Positions 1 through 8,825 of a DNA stretch of 64,000 bases are shown one piece after another (position 1 is the first letter of the stretch; each line of letters opens with the position of its first letter). A program made the position numbers and the translations under genes. Origin of the DNA: Candidatus Latescibacterota bacterium (lineage in GTDB: Bacteria > JAAXHH01); assembly GCA_022823465.1 (NCBI GenBank), contig JAJEHX010000028.1, positions 1 through 64,000 of the forward strand, given 5' to 3'. The notes beneath the pieces are model-generated. The model did no database searches. It was not told the DNA's origin and saw nothing but the letters and a program-made list of their open reading frames with translations.

Positions 1-234
1 GAACTCAGGGTCCCAAGGGCGACCAGGGTGATGAGGGTTCCACCGGTCCCGCCGGTCCGCAAGGTCCCAAGGGCGATGAGGGTCCCGCCGGTCCCGCCGG
101 TCCGCAGGGTCCAGAGGGAACTCAGGGTCCCAAGGGCGACCAGGGTGATGAGGGTTCCACCGGTCCCGCCGGTCCGCAAGGTCCCAAGGGCGATGAGGGT
201 CCCGCCGGTCCTGCCGGTCCTGCCGGTCCCGCCG
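1..234 (+). repeat. 117-bp tandem repeat (13 Gly-X-Y triplets) within the collagen-like gene
   Basis: gaactcagggtcccaagggcgaccagggtgatgagggttcc... begins at 1 and again at 118, near-identical; the second copy continues into extra ggtcctgcc/ggtcccgcc triplets. Confidence 0.9.
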
Positions 235-1355
235 GCCCCGCCGGTCCCGCCGGTCCGCAGGGTCCTGAGGGGCCTCCGGGTCAGGGCATCGACGCTGGCG
301 AGGTTATCGACAGCGGCGTACTGTCCGATATTCATCACATCAAGCTGGTCCAGGACGGCAATGATAAGAAGGTCGCTGTGTTTGACGCACCTGGTTACGA
401 TATCCGGGATGATCCGGGCAACAAGTTGGATCTTGTTATGGCCGTGGGCGACATGACCACGATCGCCGCGAAAGCCGCCACCCAAAACGGCACGGTCCTG
501 CCTGTCAGTTTCGACTGGGCGTCCGACTCCGACGCTATTACGGTCGACGGAGGTATGATTGATGCCGTGGGATCGACCACTGGCGCCAAGATTACCATCA
601 CGGCCGTAGGCAGAGGCGTGGAGATCGAGTTGACGATCGTGGTGCTCGACGTGATCCAGCGGATCGAGTTTGCTTCGGGTCAGGCGACCTCTTACGTTCT
701 GCCGGTCGGCGGTTCGATCGATTTGATGACACCCGTCGCCTTCAATAAGGAAGAGGACGGAGAAGTCATTGACGGTGCTGAAGCGCTTATCGACTGGGTG
801 AGTTCCGCGCCCGGTATAGTCAGCGTGGATGGCAACACGATCACTGCGGAGGCCACAGGAAAGGCCGAGATCACGGCCCAGGGTCAGGGGGTTGCGTCCA
901 AGGCTAAGATCAAGGTCACCGTCGCCGGCGGTACCGGTGTCATCAGGTACGTGATGAATCCCTACCCCTCCAGTGAAACCGACCGTACCAGGACCTTAAC
1001 GCTCGCCGTCGCGGACGATCCAGCCACCACTGACGTTAATGAAACGGTGGCTCGGGCGGTAGCTCCTGCCACAAACATCGTGTTAAGAATCCAGGTACTG
1101 GAAGTCGGTCCTGACGGTAAGACATCGAACAATGACGATACTTTGACGGCGACGGTCCGAAGCCAGAACCCAGGGGTGATTGCCATTCCCGAGAATGCTT
1201 CGCCAGCAGTGATAAGCGGCGCTTTAGGGACAATAACCATCGAGACCGATGAGACCTGGATCGTTGGTCATGGCACGGCGTACCTGGTAGTTTCGATTCC
1301 CGGAGCCGAGGATTTACCACTGGCTCCGATCATGATCAACGAGCCGGCACAATAG
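3..1355 (+). CDS. Collagen-like (Gly-X-Y) repeat protein with C-terminal bacterial Ig-like (Big2-like) region, 5' truncated by window edge
   Basis: The frame of ORF 378..1355 stays open to the left edge and reads [39 protein letters not shown]..., followed by Big2-like segments ([44 protein letters not shown]). Confidence 0.8.
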   Translation, partial: TQGPKGDQGDEGSTGPAGPQGPKGDEGPAGPAGPQGPEGTQGPKGDQGDEGSTGPAGPQGPKGDEGPAGPAGPAGPAGPAGPAGPQGPEGPPGQGIDAGEVIDSGVLSDIHHIKLVQDGNDKKVAVFDAPGYDIRDDPGNKLDLVMAVGDMTTIAAKAATQNGTVLPVSFDWASDSDAITVDGGMIDAVGSTTGAKITITAVGRGVEIELTIVVLDVIQRIEFASGQATSYVLPVGGSIDLMTPVAFNKEEDGEVIDGAEALIDWVSSAPGIVSVDGNTITAEATGKAEITAQGQGVASKAKIKVTVAGGTGVIRYVMNPYPSSETDRTRTLTLAVADDPATTDVNETVARAVAPATNIVLRIQVLEVGPDGKTSNNDDTLTATVRSQNPGVIAIPENASPAVISGALGTITIETDETWIVGHGTAYLVVSIPGAEDLPLAPIMINEPAQ

Positions 1356-1604
1356 AGGTAACATAGTCGTTCACACGGTTCGGGATAATCCGGGCCCGTA
1401 GCCAGGGTGCTGACAGAGTCCTGGAAGTACCGTAACAGTTCCGAGGTGTCGCCCGGGATTATCCAAAATGGGGTCAGGATTCTCTCTAGAGGATCAGCCT
1501 TCGTGGAAGCCTCATGCATTTGTATCAGGCACCTTAGAACATCTTCCCGTTCGCCCTGAGTAGGAGCCACGGCCACTGAAAGGGGCGAGCGGCCTGACAG
1601 ACCA

Positions 1605-1637
1605 AAGCCCCGGCGCGTACCAGCGCCGGGGCTTCTT
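1605..1637. terminator. Rho-independent-like terminator hairpin
   Basis: AAGCCCCGGCGC-gtacca-GCGCCGGGGCTT, perfect 12-bp stem followed by short T-rich CTT; lies between convergent genes. Confidence 0.6.
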
Positions 1638-1664
1638 ACGTCTAAGGACACCACCGTTTTTGTG

Positions 1665-2420
1665 TTAGCAACTTCGCCGTATTGCCTCCCCTGCCCTGTG
1701 CTTCTCCAGGATCATCTCTCCGTCGCGCAGCACGCCATAGGTATCGTGCCGGAGCCAGTCCCCGAGGTTGATGTACACTTTCTCCCCCTTATGCTGCAGC
1801 GTAGGACAGTGGCTGTGCCCGAATACCACCGCGTCGTAGTCCTGGTCGAGCAGTGAGAAGGCAAGGTTCCTGTAGGCTTCCCGCGGGTCCCATGCCGTAG
1901 GGGCGCCGTGGCGCCTGCTCAACCGCGATACCAGGCGGCCGATCCTGAAACCGCAGTCGGGGTGAATCAACTGAAACAGGCGGATGCTGAAAGGGCTGTA
2001 CATGATCTTCGATAGCAACCGGTAACCGAGGTCCCTCGATATGAGCCCGTGGCCGTGGGCGATATAGATCCTCCGGCCGTGGTGGGTGACGGTCAGTGGT
2101 CCGTCTGCCGTTTCCACGCCGACCTGCTCGTTCAGGAACGTACCCAGCCAGAAATCGTGATTGCCGGCAAGGTAGATCACCCGAATGCCGCTCTCGACCA
2201 GCGAACTAAGCGCATGCAGTACCGTGTAGTGCTGGCGAGGGACCACGGTGCGGTATTCGAACCAGAAATCGAACAGATCGCCGACGATGTATAATTGCCG
2301 GGTCTTGCCCCTCAGGCTTCGCAGGAAGGTGAGCAGACGCGCTCTTCTTCCTTCCTCTGCCGCGTAATCTTCGATCCCCAGATGGGCATCGGAAATGAAG
2401 TAGACGGGATCTTCTTTCAT
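1665..2420 (-). CDS. lpxH: UDP-2,3-diacylglucosamine diphosphatase-like metallophosphoesterase (LpxH family)
   Basis: MKEDPVYFISDAHLG...GDLFDFWFEY...GNHDFWLG...HGHG...GHSHCP metallophosphoesterase motifs. The ORF extends to 2483 but the internal Met at 2420 fits the family N-terminus better. Confidence 0.75.
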   Translation of the reverse strand: MKEDPVYFISDAHLGIEDYAAEEGRRARLLTFLRSLRGKTRQLYIVGDLFDFWFEYRTVVPRQHYTVLHALSSLVESGIRVIYLAGNHDFWLGTFLNEQVGVETADGPLTVTHHGRRIYIAHGHGLISRDLGYRLLSKIMYSPFSIRLFQLIHPDCGFRIGRLVSRLSRRHGAPTAWDPREAYRNLAFSLLDQDYDAVVFGHSHCPTLQHKGEKVYINLGDWLRHDTYGVLRDGEMILEKHRAGEAIRRSC

Positions 2421-2490
2421 GGCCGGTATCAGACCCGAGTTTTGCCGGGAACCGGTCGGTTTTCCCGGCATCCAGGGGTGCAACTTTGAA

Positions 2491-2519
2491 TTGACAATGC
2501 ACGTCCAGCGCGTTAATTA
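2491..2519 (+). promoter_or_regulatory. Sigma70-like promoter upstream of blaI-like gene
   Basis: TTGACA (2491-2496), 17-nt spacer, TAATTA (2514-2519). Confidence 0.45.
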
Positions 2520-2633
2520 AGATACATGAGGCCATATATTTAACTACTAAAAACTTAGTCATGCCGCCCGCGGCTTCTGCGTAACAGACGCAGCTTCGGC
2601 GTAACAGGCGTGGTGAACCGGAGAAGAGACCGT

Positions 2634-3029
2634 ATGGCCAGAAAGAAGCTGTCTTCGCTGACGGACCTGGAAATCGACATAATGAACGTCGTCTGGCGGT
2701 TGAAATGGGCGACGGTGCGTCAGATCGTCGATTCGCTTCGAGACCAGCGTCCCCTGGCGTACACGACCGTTCAGACGGTCCTGTCCATACTCACTCAGAA
2801 GGGCGTGGTGCGGTATACCCGCGAAGGCCGGGCCTTCGTATACACCGCCATCGTGAAGCCGGAAGGCGTGCGACAGGAGACCATAAAGGCCGTCGTGGAT
2901 AAATTGTTCGCCGGTTCGCCCCAGTCCCTGGTACTGCACCTGATCGAATCGGACGCATTGACCGCGGAAGAAACCGAAAGCCTGCGCAAACTGTTAGACC
3001 GGATGGCATCGGAGACATCGGATGAGTGA
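2634..3029 (+). CDS. BlaI/MecI/CopY family transcriptional repressor
   Basis: LTDLEIDIMNVVWRLKWATVRQIVDSLRDQRPLAYTTVQTVLSILTQKGVVRYTREGRAFVYTAIV, typical BlaI/MecI winged helix. Adjacent M56 gene overlaps by 8 nt. Confidence 0.88.
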   Translation: MARKKLSSLTDLEIDIMNVVWRLKWATVRQIVDSLRDQRPLAYTTVQTVLSILTQKGVVRYTREGRAFVYTAIVKPEGVRQETIKAVVDKLFAGSPQSLVLHLIESDALTAEETESLRKLLDRMASETSDE

Positions 3030-4959
3030 CCCGGGGTACGCAATTGCGCTCTTCGACCGGTTGGGCCGGGAGGTCGTGGATCTGTTGTGGCTGCCGAGCC
3101 TGGAAGCCTTGCTTCTGGGCGTTCTGGTCTGGGCGCTACTTTTTCTGAACCGGGGCTGTTCGCCCGGGATCAGGCATTTCCTCTGGCTGCTGGTACTGGC
3201 TAAACCGGTCCTTTCCGTCGTGCTGCCGTGGCAGGGGCCTTTCGAGATCCCGTGGGCGCCTGTGGTTCACGCCGCAGGACCCTCCCCGGGTGGTCATTAC
3301 ATCCCGGAGGCCTATATTTACGCCGTTGCGGGCCTGGCCTGGATCGCCTTCGCCGGTCTCGGACTGATCCGTGTCATTTCCGCGGGCGTCATGCTGACGC
3401 GAAGAAAGCGGCGGGCCGTTCCGGTCGTCGTTCCCCGGGTACGCGCCTTGTTCGACCATTGCCTGGCCGAAGTGGGATTGAAGCGCAACGTGGCTTTACG
3501 GGTCTCAGACGAATTTGAAGGACCCGCGCTGATCGCCGTGGGACGGCCCGTAGTCGTGATCCCTTCATGGTGCATCCTGGAACTTTCCGGCGCGGAACTC
3601 AGGCAGGTCCTGCTCCATGAACTGGCGCACTACGCCCGGCGGGACCACCTCACGGTTCTCCTGGTGCAGTTCGCCAGGACCTTCTTCTTCTTCCATCCGG
3701 CGGTCTGGTACGCCGCGCGCCGAATAGGTATTGAATCGGAACGGGCCTGCGACGCGGCCGTCATTCGTGTTTCCAGACATCCGGAGCGCTACGCTTCCAC
3801 CCTGCTTAAGGTTGCCGGAGGTAAGGTCCGTACGCACTGGCAGGCTGTCCTCGAACTGGCGAGGTCGGCCTCCCTGGTAGCCATACGTATCCGGGACCTG
3901 CTCGGTTCGGCCGTAAACCAGAAGCAAAGCGCATTCTTATCCATGCTGACCGTCGGCTTCTGTACGCTGTTCGCGTTGACGCCCCTGTTCCGTCCCGCTT
4001 TAATTGCGCCGGTCGGCCTGGACAGTCCGGCCGGTCAGAGCGATAGGCCCGCCGCAGCGTGGACGAGCGGTCCTTTAGCAGTCGGGCGGGAATCCGGCCA
4101 GATCGATCCGATCCCCGCCCGCCCGGTCCAGGACACCGTGGAATCCGGTGGATCGAATTCACTGGTTGAGCGGGGGATGGAATCGGTTGTCCGTGAAGGT
4201 TTCTCCAGAGCCATGGTCGATGGCCGGCCCGCGCCGCGCAGATCCATGACCGCCATGATGACTAAGCCGAATGTCCGTTCTTCAGGCGAGGTTTTCGAAG
4301 GCGCGGAACACCAGGATATAAACCCCGCCGTGCTCGGATCTTCAGTTGCCGTGCGCATGCCGGATCGACCCGTCTCGTTGGAGAACGGACTCAGACAGGG
4401 ACGCATCGAAGTGCAGGGCGTGGGCCAGACGGGCAGCGCGTTGTTTGATCCAGGCACGGTCTCTCTGAGCGCCGGTTACTTCCTCACGCCCACCCACCAG
4501 TTCGGCGGTGTGTTTTCCATCCGGCGGCCGAATGATACGGAGGTGTTTGACGACACCCGGCGGTCTCCCGGCGCCTCATATGGCGGCAACCTGCTTCGAG
4601 CCAGGAGACTGGCCGGTTTCGAAGACACGGCCTTGCGCGTGGATAACACGGGCTCGCGCGCGGACATGCTCGAAACCCAGGATGAAGAGCAGGCGGACCG
4701 GATTACCAGGATCGGGGCTTTCTATCGTTACAATCTTCCCGTCCCGGGCGGTTCCTTCACGCCTTTCTTCGGCTGCGGCACCGGCCTGGAGATCAGACCT
4801 CAAAACCGCCACATGACCATGGTCGACGCCGGGGTAGGGCTGCGTTACTACTGGGAACGACACGTCGCCCTGGTCGTGCAGGCGGCCTACCGAAAGGAAC
4901 TGGATGTCATCTCCCGTCCCTACCCGGAGATGACGTTGGGCTTTTCCGCAATCTTCTAG
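3022..4959 (+). CDS. M56 family (BlaR1-type) membrane metallopeptidase with C-terminal outer-membrane beta-barrel-like domain
   Basis: N-terminal TM helices and HELAHYARRDH zinc motif, followed by FFFFHPAVWYAARRIGIESERACD. The C-terminal ~170 aa are amphipathic strands ending ...AGVGLRYYWERHVALVVQAAYRKELDVISRPYPEMTLGFSAIF. Confidence 0.8.
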   Translation: MSDPGYAIALFDRLGREVVDLLWLPSLEALLLGVLVWALLFLNRGCSPGIRHFLWLLVLAKPVLSVVLPWQGPFEIPWAPVVHAAGPSPGGHYIPEAYIYAVAGLAWIAFAGLGLIRVISAGVMLTRRKRRAVPVVVPRVRALFDHCLAEVGLKRNVALRVSDEFEGPALIAVGRPVVVIPSWCILELSGAELRQVLLHELAHYARRDHLTVLLVQFARTFFFFHPAVWYAARRIGIESERACDAAVIRVSRHPERYASTLLKVAGGKVRTHWQAVLELARSASLVAIRIRDLLGSAVNQKQSAFLSMLTVGFCTLFALTPLFRPALIAPVGLDSPAGQSDRPAAAWTSGPLAVGRESGQIDPIPARPVQDTVESGGSNSLVERGMESVVREGFSRAMVDGRPAPRRSMTAMMTKPNVRSSGEVFEGAEHQDINPAVLGSSVAVRMPDRPVSLENGLRQGRIEVQGVGQTGSALFDPGTVSLSAGYFLTPTHQFGGVFSIRRPNDTEVFDDTRRSPGASYGGNLLRARRLAGFEDTALRVDNTGSRADMLETQDEEQADRITRIGAFYRYNLPVPGGSFTPFFGCGTGLEIRPQNRHMTMVDAGVGLRYYWERHVALVVQAAYRKELDVISRPYPEMTLGFSAIF

Positions 4960-4999
4960 CTCCCTCATTCTTCCACATGGCCATCTGAATCTGAGGCAA

Positions 5000-6448
5000 A
5001 TGGATCAGTATACGAACAGAGCGGCTTCGGCGCTCATCATCGCCGGCGGCGCGGGCGCGCGCCTTCAAACGGTAACCGGCCCGGTGCCCAAGCCGCTGAT
5101 GAAGCTTTGCGGCGTGCCCTTGATCAAGCGTATCATACTAACGGCCTGCAGGGTCGGCATAACGCGTTTCGTGATCGTAACGGGGTACGAAGCGGATCGC
5201 TTTCACGACACCCTGTCACAGGATCCCGGCCTGGAAAGTTGTCAGATCGAATGGGTGCACAACGAACGGTGGCACCTGCCCAACGGAGTTTCCGTCCTGG
5301 CCGCCCGGTCCCGCCTGGCCGAACCCTTTGTGCTGCTCATGGCGGATCACCTCTTCGAGCAACGGACCCTGGAACGGCTACTCGATGAACCGGCCGCCGA
5401 AGGGGAGTGCCTGCTCGCCGTCGACCGGAAAATCGAAAGCGTGTATGATCTGGACGACGCCACCAAGGTGGCGGTGCGCGAGGACAGGGTGGTCCGAATC
5501 GACAAGGGACTGCAGGAGTTCGACGCGGTCGACACCGGCATGTTCCTTTGCACGCCGGCCCTGTTCGACGCGCTCGATACCGTGGACGGCCCCGAAGGGT
5601 GCGCGTTGAGTGATGGCGTCCGGGCGCTGGCCGGGGAAGGGAGGATGCGCGCCTTTGACATCGGCGATGGTTTCTGGCAGGACGTGGATACGCCCGAAAT
5701 GCTGGCACACGGTGAAAAGACCCTGGCAAGGCGTCTCGTAAAGCCCACCGACGGCTGGGTTTCCCGGTACGTCAACCGGCCGATTTCGACCCGCATCAGC
5801 CGATGGCTGGTCCGGACGCCGGTCACGCCCAACATGGTCACCCTGGTCACCTTTCTTTCCGGCCTGCTCGGGGCGTGGTTCGTGCTGGACGGTGCCTACT
5901 GGACGGTGCTGCTGGGTGCCCTGCTGTTCCAGGTTTCATCCATTCTCGACGGATGTGACGGGGAGGTGGCCGTCCTGACCTTCCGCGAATCGAAATACGG
6001 GTCGTGGCTCGACACGATCACGGACAACCTGACCTACCTGGCGTTCTTTGCCGCCGTGGTCTGGGCTTACGCGGGCGATTCAGACGAGACCCTGATCCGG
6101 TCTCTCGGCATGGGATCCGTCGCCGTCGTGGCCGCGTCGATCCTCGTGATGTACTACTATCTGGTGCAGACCGGCGGGAGCGGCAGTCTCGTACGGTTCA
6201 ATCGGGCCTTCGAAAGGCATGCCGTCGGCCGCCGCCGCGCCCTGTCCGCCTGGTTGCTCAACCTGTTTCGGATGATGTGCAAGCGAGATTTCTTCACCAT
6301 GCTGTTGCTTTGCTTCGCCGCGTTTGGACTCCTGAGTTGGATGTTCTGGACCGTCACGGCCGGGGGCCTGGTCATGGGCCTGGCCATATTCATTTCGACG
6401 GGCCGGTTGCTGGCGCGGGACCGGACGGTTGGAGAAATGAGCGCATGA
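5000..6448 (+). CDS. Bifunctional nucleotidyltransferase / CDP-alcohol phosphatidyltransferase (IPCT/DIPPS-like architecture)
   Basis: N-terminus ALIIAGGAGARLQTVTGPVPKPL (NTP_transferase); C-terminus DGCDGEVAVLTFRESKYGSWLDTITD (CDP-alcohol phosphotransferase motif) with multiple TM segments. Confidence 0.82.
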   Translation: MDQYTNRAASALIIAGGAGARLQTVTGPVPKPLMKLCGVPLIKRIILTACRVGITRFVIVTGYEADRFHDTLSQDPGLESCQIEWVHNERWHLPNGVSVLAARSRLAEPFVLLMADHLFEQRTLERLLDEPAAEGECLLAVDRKIESVYDLDDATKVAVREDRVVRIDKGLQEFDAVDTGMFLCTPALFDALDTVDGPEGCALSDGVRALAGEGRMRAFDIGDGFWQDVDTPEMLAHGEKTLARRLVKPTDGWVSRYVNRPISTRISRWLVRTPVTPNMVTLVTFLSGLLGAWFVLDGAYWTVLLGALLFQVSSILDGCDGEVAVLTFRESKYGSWLDTITDNLTYLAFFAAVVWAYAGDSDETLIRSLGMGSVAVVAASILVMYYYLVQTGGSGSLVRFNRAFERHAVGRRRALSAWLLNLFRMMCKRDFFTMLLLCFAAFGLLSWMFWTVTAGGLVMGLAIFISTGRLLARDRTVGEMSA

Positions 6449-7218
6449 GCGGACTGATGTTCCGGGCGCGGGGTTTTTTCTCCCTCCGGATCAGGAAGGA
6501 TTTCAACTTCCGCAGGGTCCAGGAAACGGTCCCGGCGCTGCGCTGGCTAAGGCCGCGCAGGGATGAGCGTATCCTCGATATCGGCTGCGGAGAGGGGACC
6601 TACGATTACCGGATCGCCTTGCGGGGCGCCCGGGTCTTCGGTTTCGATCTGAACCGGGACCAGTTGCGCCGTGCCGCGGCCTGCCACAAGACGCCCCTCA
6701 CGGGCTTCTTCTGCGCCGATGCGAGCGCGTTCCCCCTTCAGTCGGGCCAGTTCGACACAGTCATGAGCCTGTGCGTTTTCGAGCATCTGCCCGACGACCG
6801 GCAGACGCTGCGGGAGATGTGGCGCGTATTGCGGCCCGGAGGACGCATCCTGTTGACGCTGGACAGCCTGAGCCTCGAGGGGATCGGCGAGACGTGGCGC
6901 GACACGCACCGGCAACGCCACAGTGTCCTGCAGTTCTATACGCACCCGGCGGTGGAATCACTGCTCGAAGCGTGTGGATTCAAACTGGAAAGGTACCGAT
7001 ACCTGCTTTGTTCCGGGCCGGACCTGGCGCTGATCCGGCTGAGTTATGCCACGGAGCGCATGCCCGGGCTGCCGGCGGCGCTGACCCGATTAGGGCTGGT
7101 CTCGGTCGGCAGGATGGTATCCGCGGCGTTTAACCTGTTCACCAGAAACCACCGGGGATGGACCCTGTTGATCGAAGCAAGCAGGATGACGCCCCGGCCG
7201 GCGAATCCCCCATCATGA
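6445..7218 (+). CDS. Class I SAM-dependent methyltransferase
   Basis: ILDIGCGEGTYDYRIALRGARVFGFDLNRDQL...VMSLCVFEHLPDDRQTLREMWRVLRPGGRILLTLD. ATGA overlap with the upstream gene; the longer ORF start (6004) overlaps the upstream CDS and is unlikely. Confidence 0.85.
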   Translation: MSGLMFRARGFFSLRIRKDFNFRRVQETVPALRWLRPRRDERILDIGCGEGTYDYRIALRGARVFGFDLNRDQLRRAAACHKTPLTGFFCADASAFPLQSGQFDTVMSLCVFEHLPDDRQTLREMWRVLRPGGRILLTLDSLSLEGIGETWRDTHRQRHSVLQFYTHPAVESLLEACGFKLERYRYLLCSGPDLALIRLSYATERMPGLPAALTRLGLVSVGRMVSAAFNLFTRNHRGWTLLIEASRMTPRPANPPS

Positions 7219-8825
7219 CACCTGCCCGAGAGCAGCCCGTCCCGGTCCGATCCGCGTCCGACGCGCTGACAATCGTCCGGGGCGCGGCCGTCAATTTCAT
7301 CGGAACGGTGGCGCGGCTTACAAAGTCCGTGTCGTTCATCGTCCTTACGCGGCTGTTCGGCGCCGAAATCTTCGGCCTGTACATGCTCGGGTGGACCATC
7401 GTGGACCTCGTGGGAAAGGTCGGCCAGTTCTCGCTGGACAAGGGGTTGGTCAATTTCATCCCGCGCTTGCGCGAGGACGGGGATACGGACGCCATCCACC
7501 GGACTATCGCGCAGGCCCTGGGCGTGGGGCTGTTGCTGAGCGCCGCGGTCGGTGCGGCGCTTTTCATAAGCGCGTCCGCGCTGGCCGAAGGCCTCCTCGA
7601 GAAGCCGCGGCTTACCGGCATGCTGCGGTTGCTGGCGGCCGCCCTTCCGCTGATCGTCCTGACCCACGTCATCCTGGGCGTCACCCGGGCCCACAAGGTC
7701 ATGAAGTACGACGCCATGATCCGGGGCGCCGTCGAACCGCTGGTGCTGTTCGGAGCGGCCTGCGCCTTGTTCTACTGGGGCTGGAGTACCTATGGCATCG
7801 CGGCGGCCCACCTGGCCGCGCTGGCCTGCGGCCTGCTGTTCGCCATTTACGTGTTCGCCAGGTTCTATTCCTGGCGCGCCTGCCTCGTCCACCTGCGCGA
7901 ACTGCGGATTGTCACCCCGCTGACCCGCTTCTCGCTGCCGGTAATGGGCTATGAACTGGTCTACATGGTCATGATCCGGCTTGACGTGCTCATGGTTGGC
8001 TATTTTCTTCCGGCGGCGCAGGTGGGCATTTACGTGATCGCGGTCGAAATCGCCTTGCTGACCAAGAAGGTCCGCCAGTGGTTCGACCCGATTTTCGGTC
8101 CCATCGTCGCCGAACTGAACCACCGGAACGACCTGCGGCGGCTGGAGCACAACCTGCGGCTGGTGACCCGGTGGGTGCTGACCATCGGCGTGGGTGTCCT
8201 TTGCGTCGTGTCGTTGATCGGCGATGAACTGCTCGGACTGTTCGGCCCGGAATTCGGCGTGGGGTTCATGGCGATGGTCGTCCTGGCCATGAGCCAGGTC
8301 ACATACGCCGCCATGGGTTCGGGCGACACCGTGCTTATCATGTCGGGCCGGCCCTGGCTCAACCTCGTCAACACCGTCGTGGTCGTCATCGTGAACTTCG
8401 TTCTCAACCTGTGGTTGATACCAACCCTGGGCATCCTGGGCGCCGCCCTGGGAACGCTGGCGTCGTTCGGGCTGCTGACGCTGATACGCCTGGTCGAAGT
8501 ATATCATCTGTTCCGGATCCATCCCCTGACCTGGCGCCTATTGAAGCCCTGCGGGGCCGCGGTCCTCGCCTTCGGATGCGCGTTCCTGGCGGGAGGCTAC
8601 GCGCCCGACGCCTCATGGCTGCGCATGGCCGTGTTGCCCATGATCTTCCTGGCCGTCTACCTGGGCGTTCTGTGCCTGCTGGGACTGGAAGAGGAGGATC
8701 GGACCCTGCTCCGGCGCCTGCGCGGCGCCCTGCCTTTGCTCAAGAAGAGACCGGGCGTAAGCCAGGAAACGGGAGACGAGCGCGTACCCGGGGTTCCTGT
8801 CGACAGGGAGTTTGAATCGTTTTGA
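7215..8825 (+). CDS. Polysaccharide/lipid flippase of the MOP (Wzx/MATE-like) superfamily
   Basis: Multiple TM segments; FIGTVARLTKSVSFIVLTRLFGAEIFGLYMLGWTIVDLVGKVGQFSLDKGLVNFIPR, typical Wzx/oligosaccharide flippase N-terminus. ATGA overlap with the upstream gene. Confidence 0.85.
   Translation: MTPAREQPVPVRSASDALTIVRGAAVNFIGTVARLTKSVSFIVLTRLFGAEIFGLYMLGWTIVDLVGKVGQFSLDKGLVNFIPRLREDGDTDAIHRTIAQALGVGLLLSAAVGAALFISASALAEGLLEKPRLTGMLRLLAAALPLIVLTHVILGVTRAHKVMKYDAMIRGAVEPLVLFGAACALFYWGWSTYGIAAAHLAALACGLLFAIYVFARFYSWRACLVHLRELRIVTPLTRFSLPVMGYELVYMVMIRLDVLMVGYFLPAAQVGIYVIAVEIALLTKKVRQWFDPIFGPIVAELNHRNDLRRLEHNLRLVTRWVLTIGVGVLCVVSLIGDELLGLFGPEFGVGFMAMVVLAMSQVTYAAMGSGDTVLIMSGRPWLNLVNTVVVVIVNFVLNLWLIPTLGILGAALGTLASFGLLTLIRLVEVYHLFRIHPLTWRLLKPCGAAVLAFGCAFLAGGYAPDASWLRMAVLPMIFLAVYLGVLCLLGLEEEDRTLLRRLRGALPLLKKRPGVSQETGDERVPGVPVDREFESF

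Noticed and set aside
1-270. Possible CRISPR-like regularly spaced repeat
   Set aside because: Repeats are contiguous 9-nt/117-nt coding triplets without unique spacers; no cas genes in the window.
28-456. 142-aa ORF ([21 protein letters not shown]...)
   Set aside because: Out-of-frame reading of the collagen-like repeat.
1268-1654. 128-aa minus-strand ORF over the end of the collagen-like gene
   Set aside because: No recognisable motif, overlaps coding sequence and a terminator hairpin.
7044-8522. 492-aa minus-strand ORF rich in Asp/Gln/His
   Set aside because: Antisense shadow of the flippase gene (reverse complement of hydrophobic codons).
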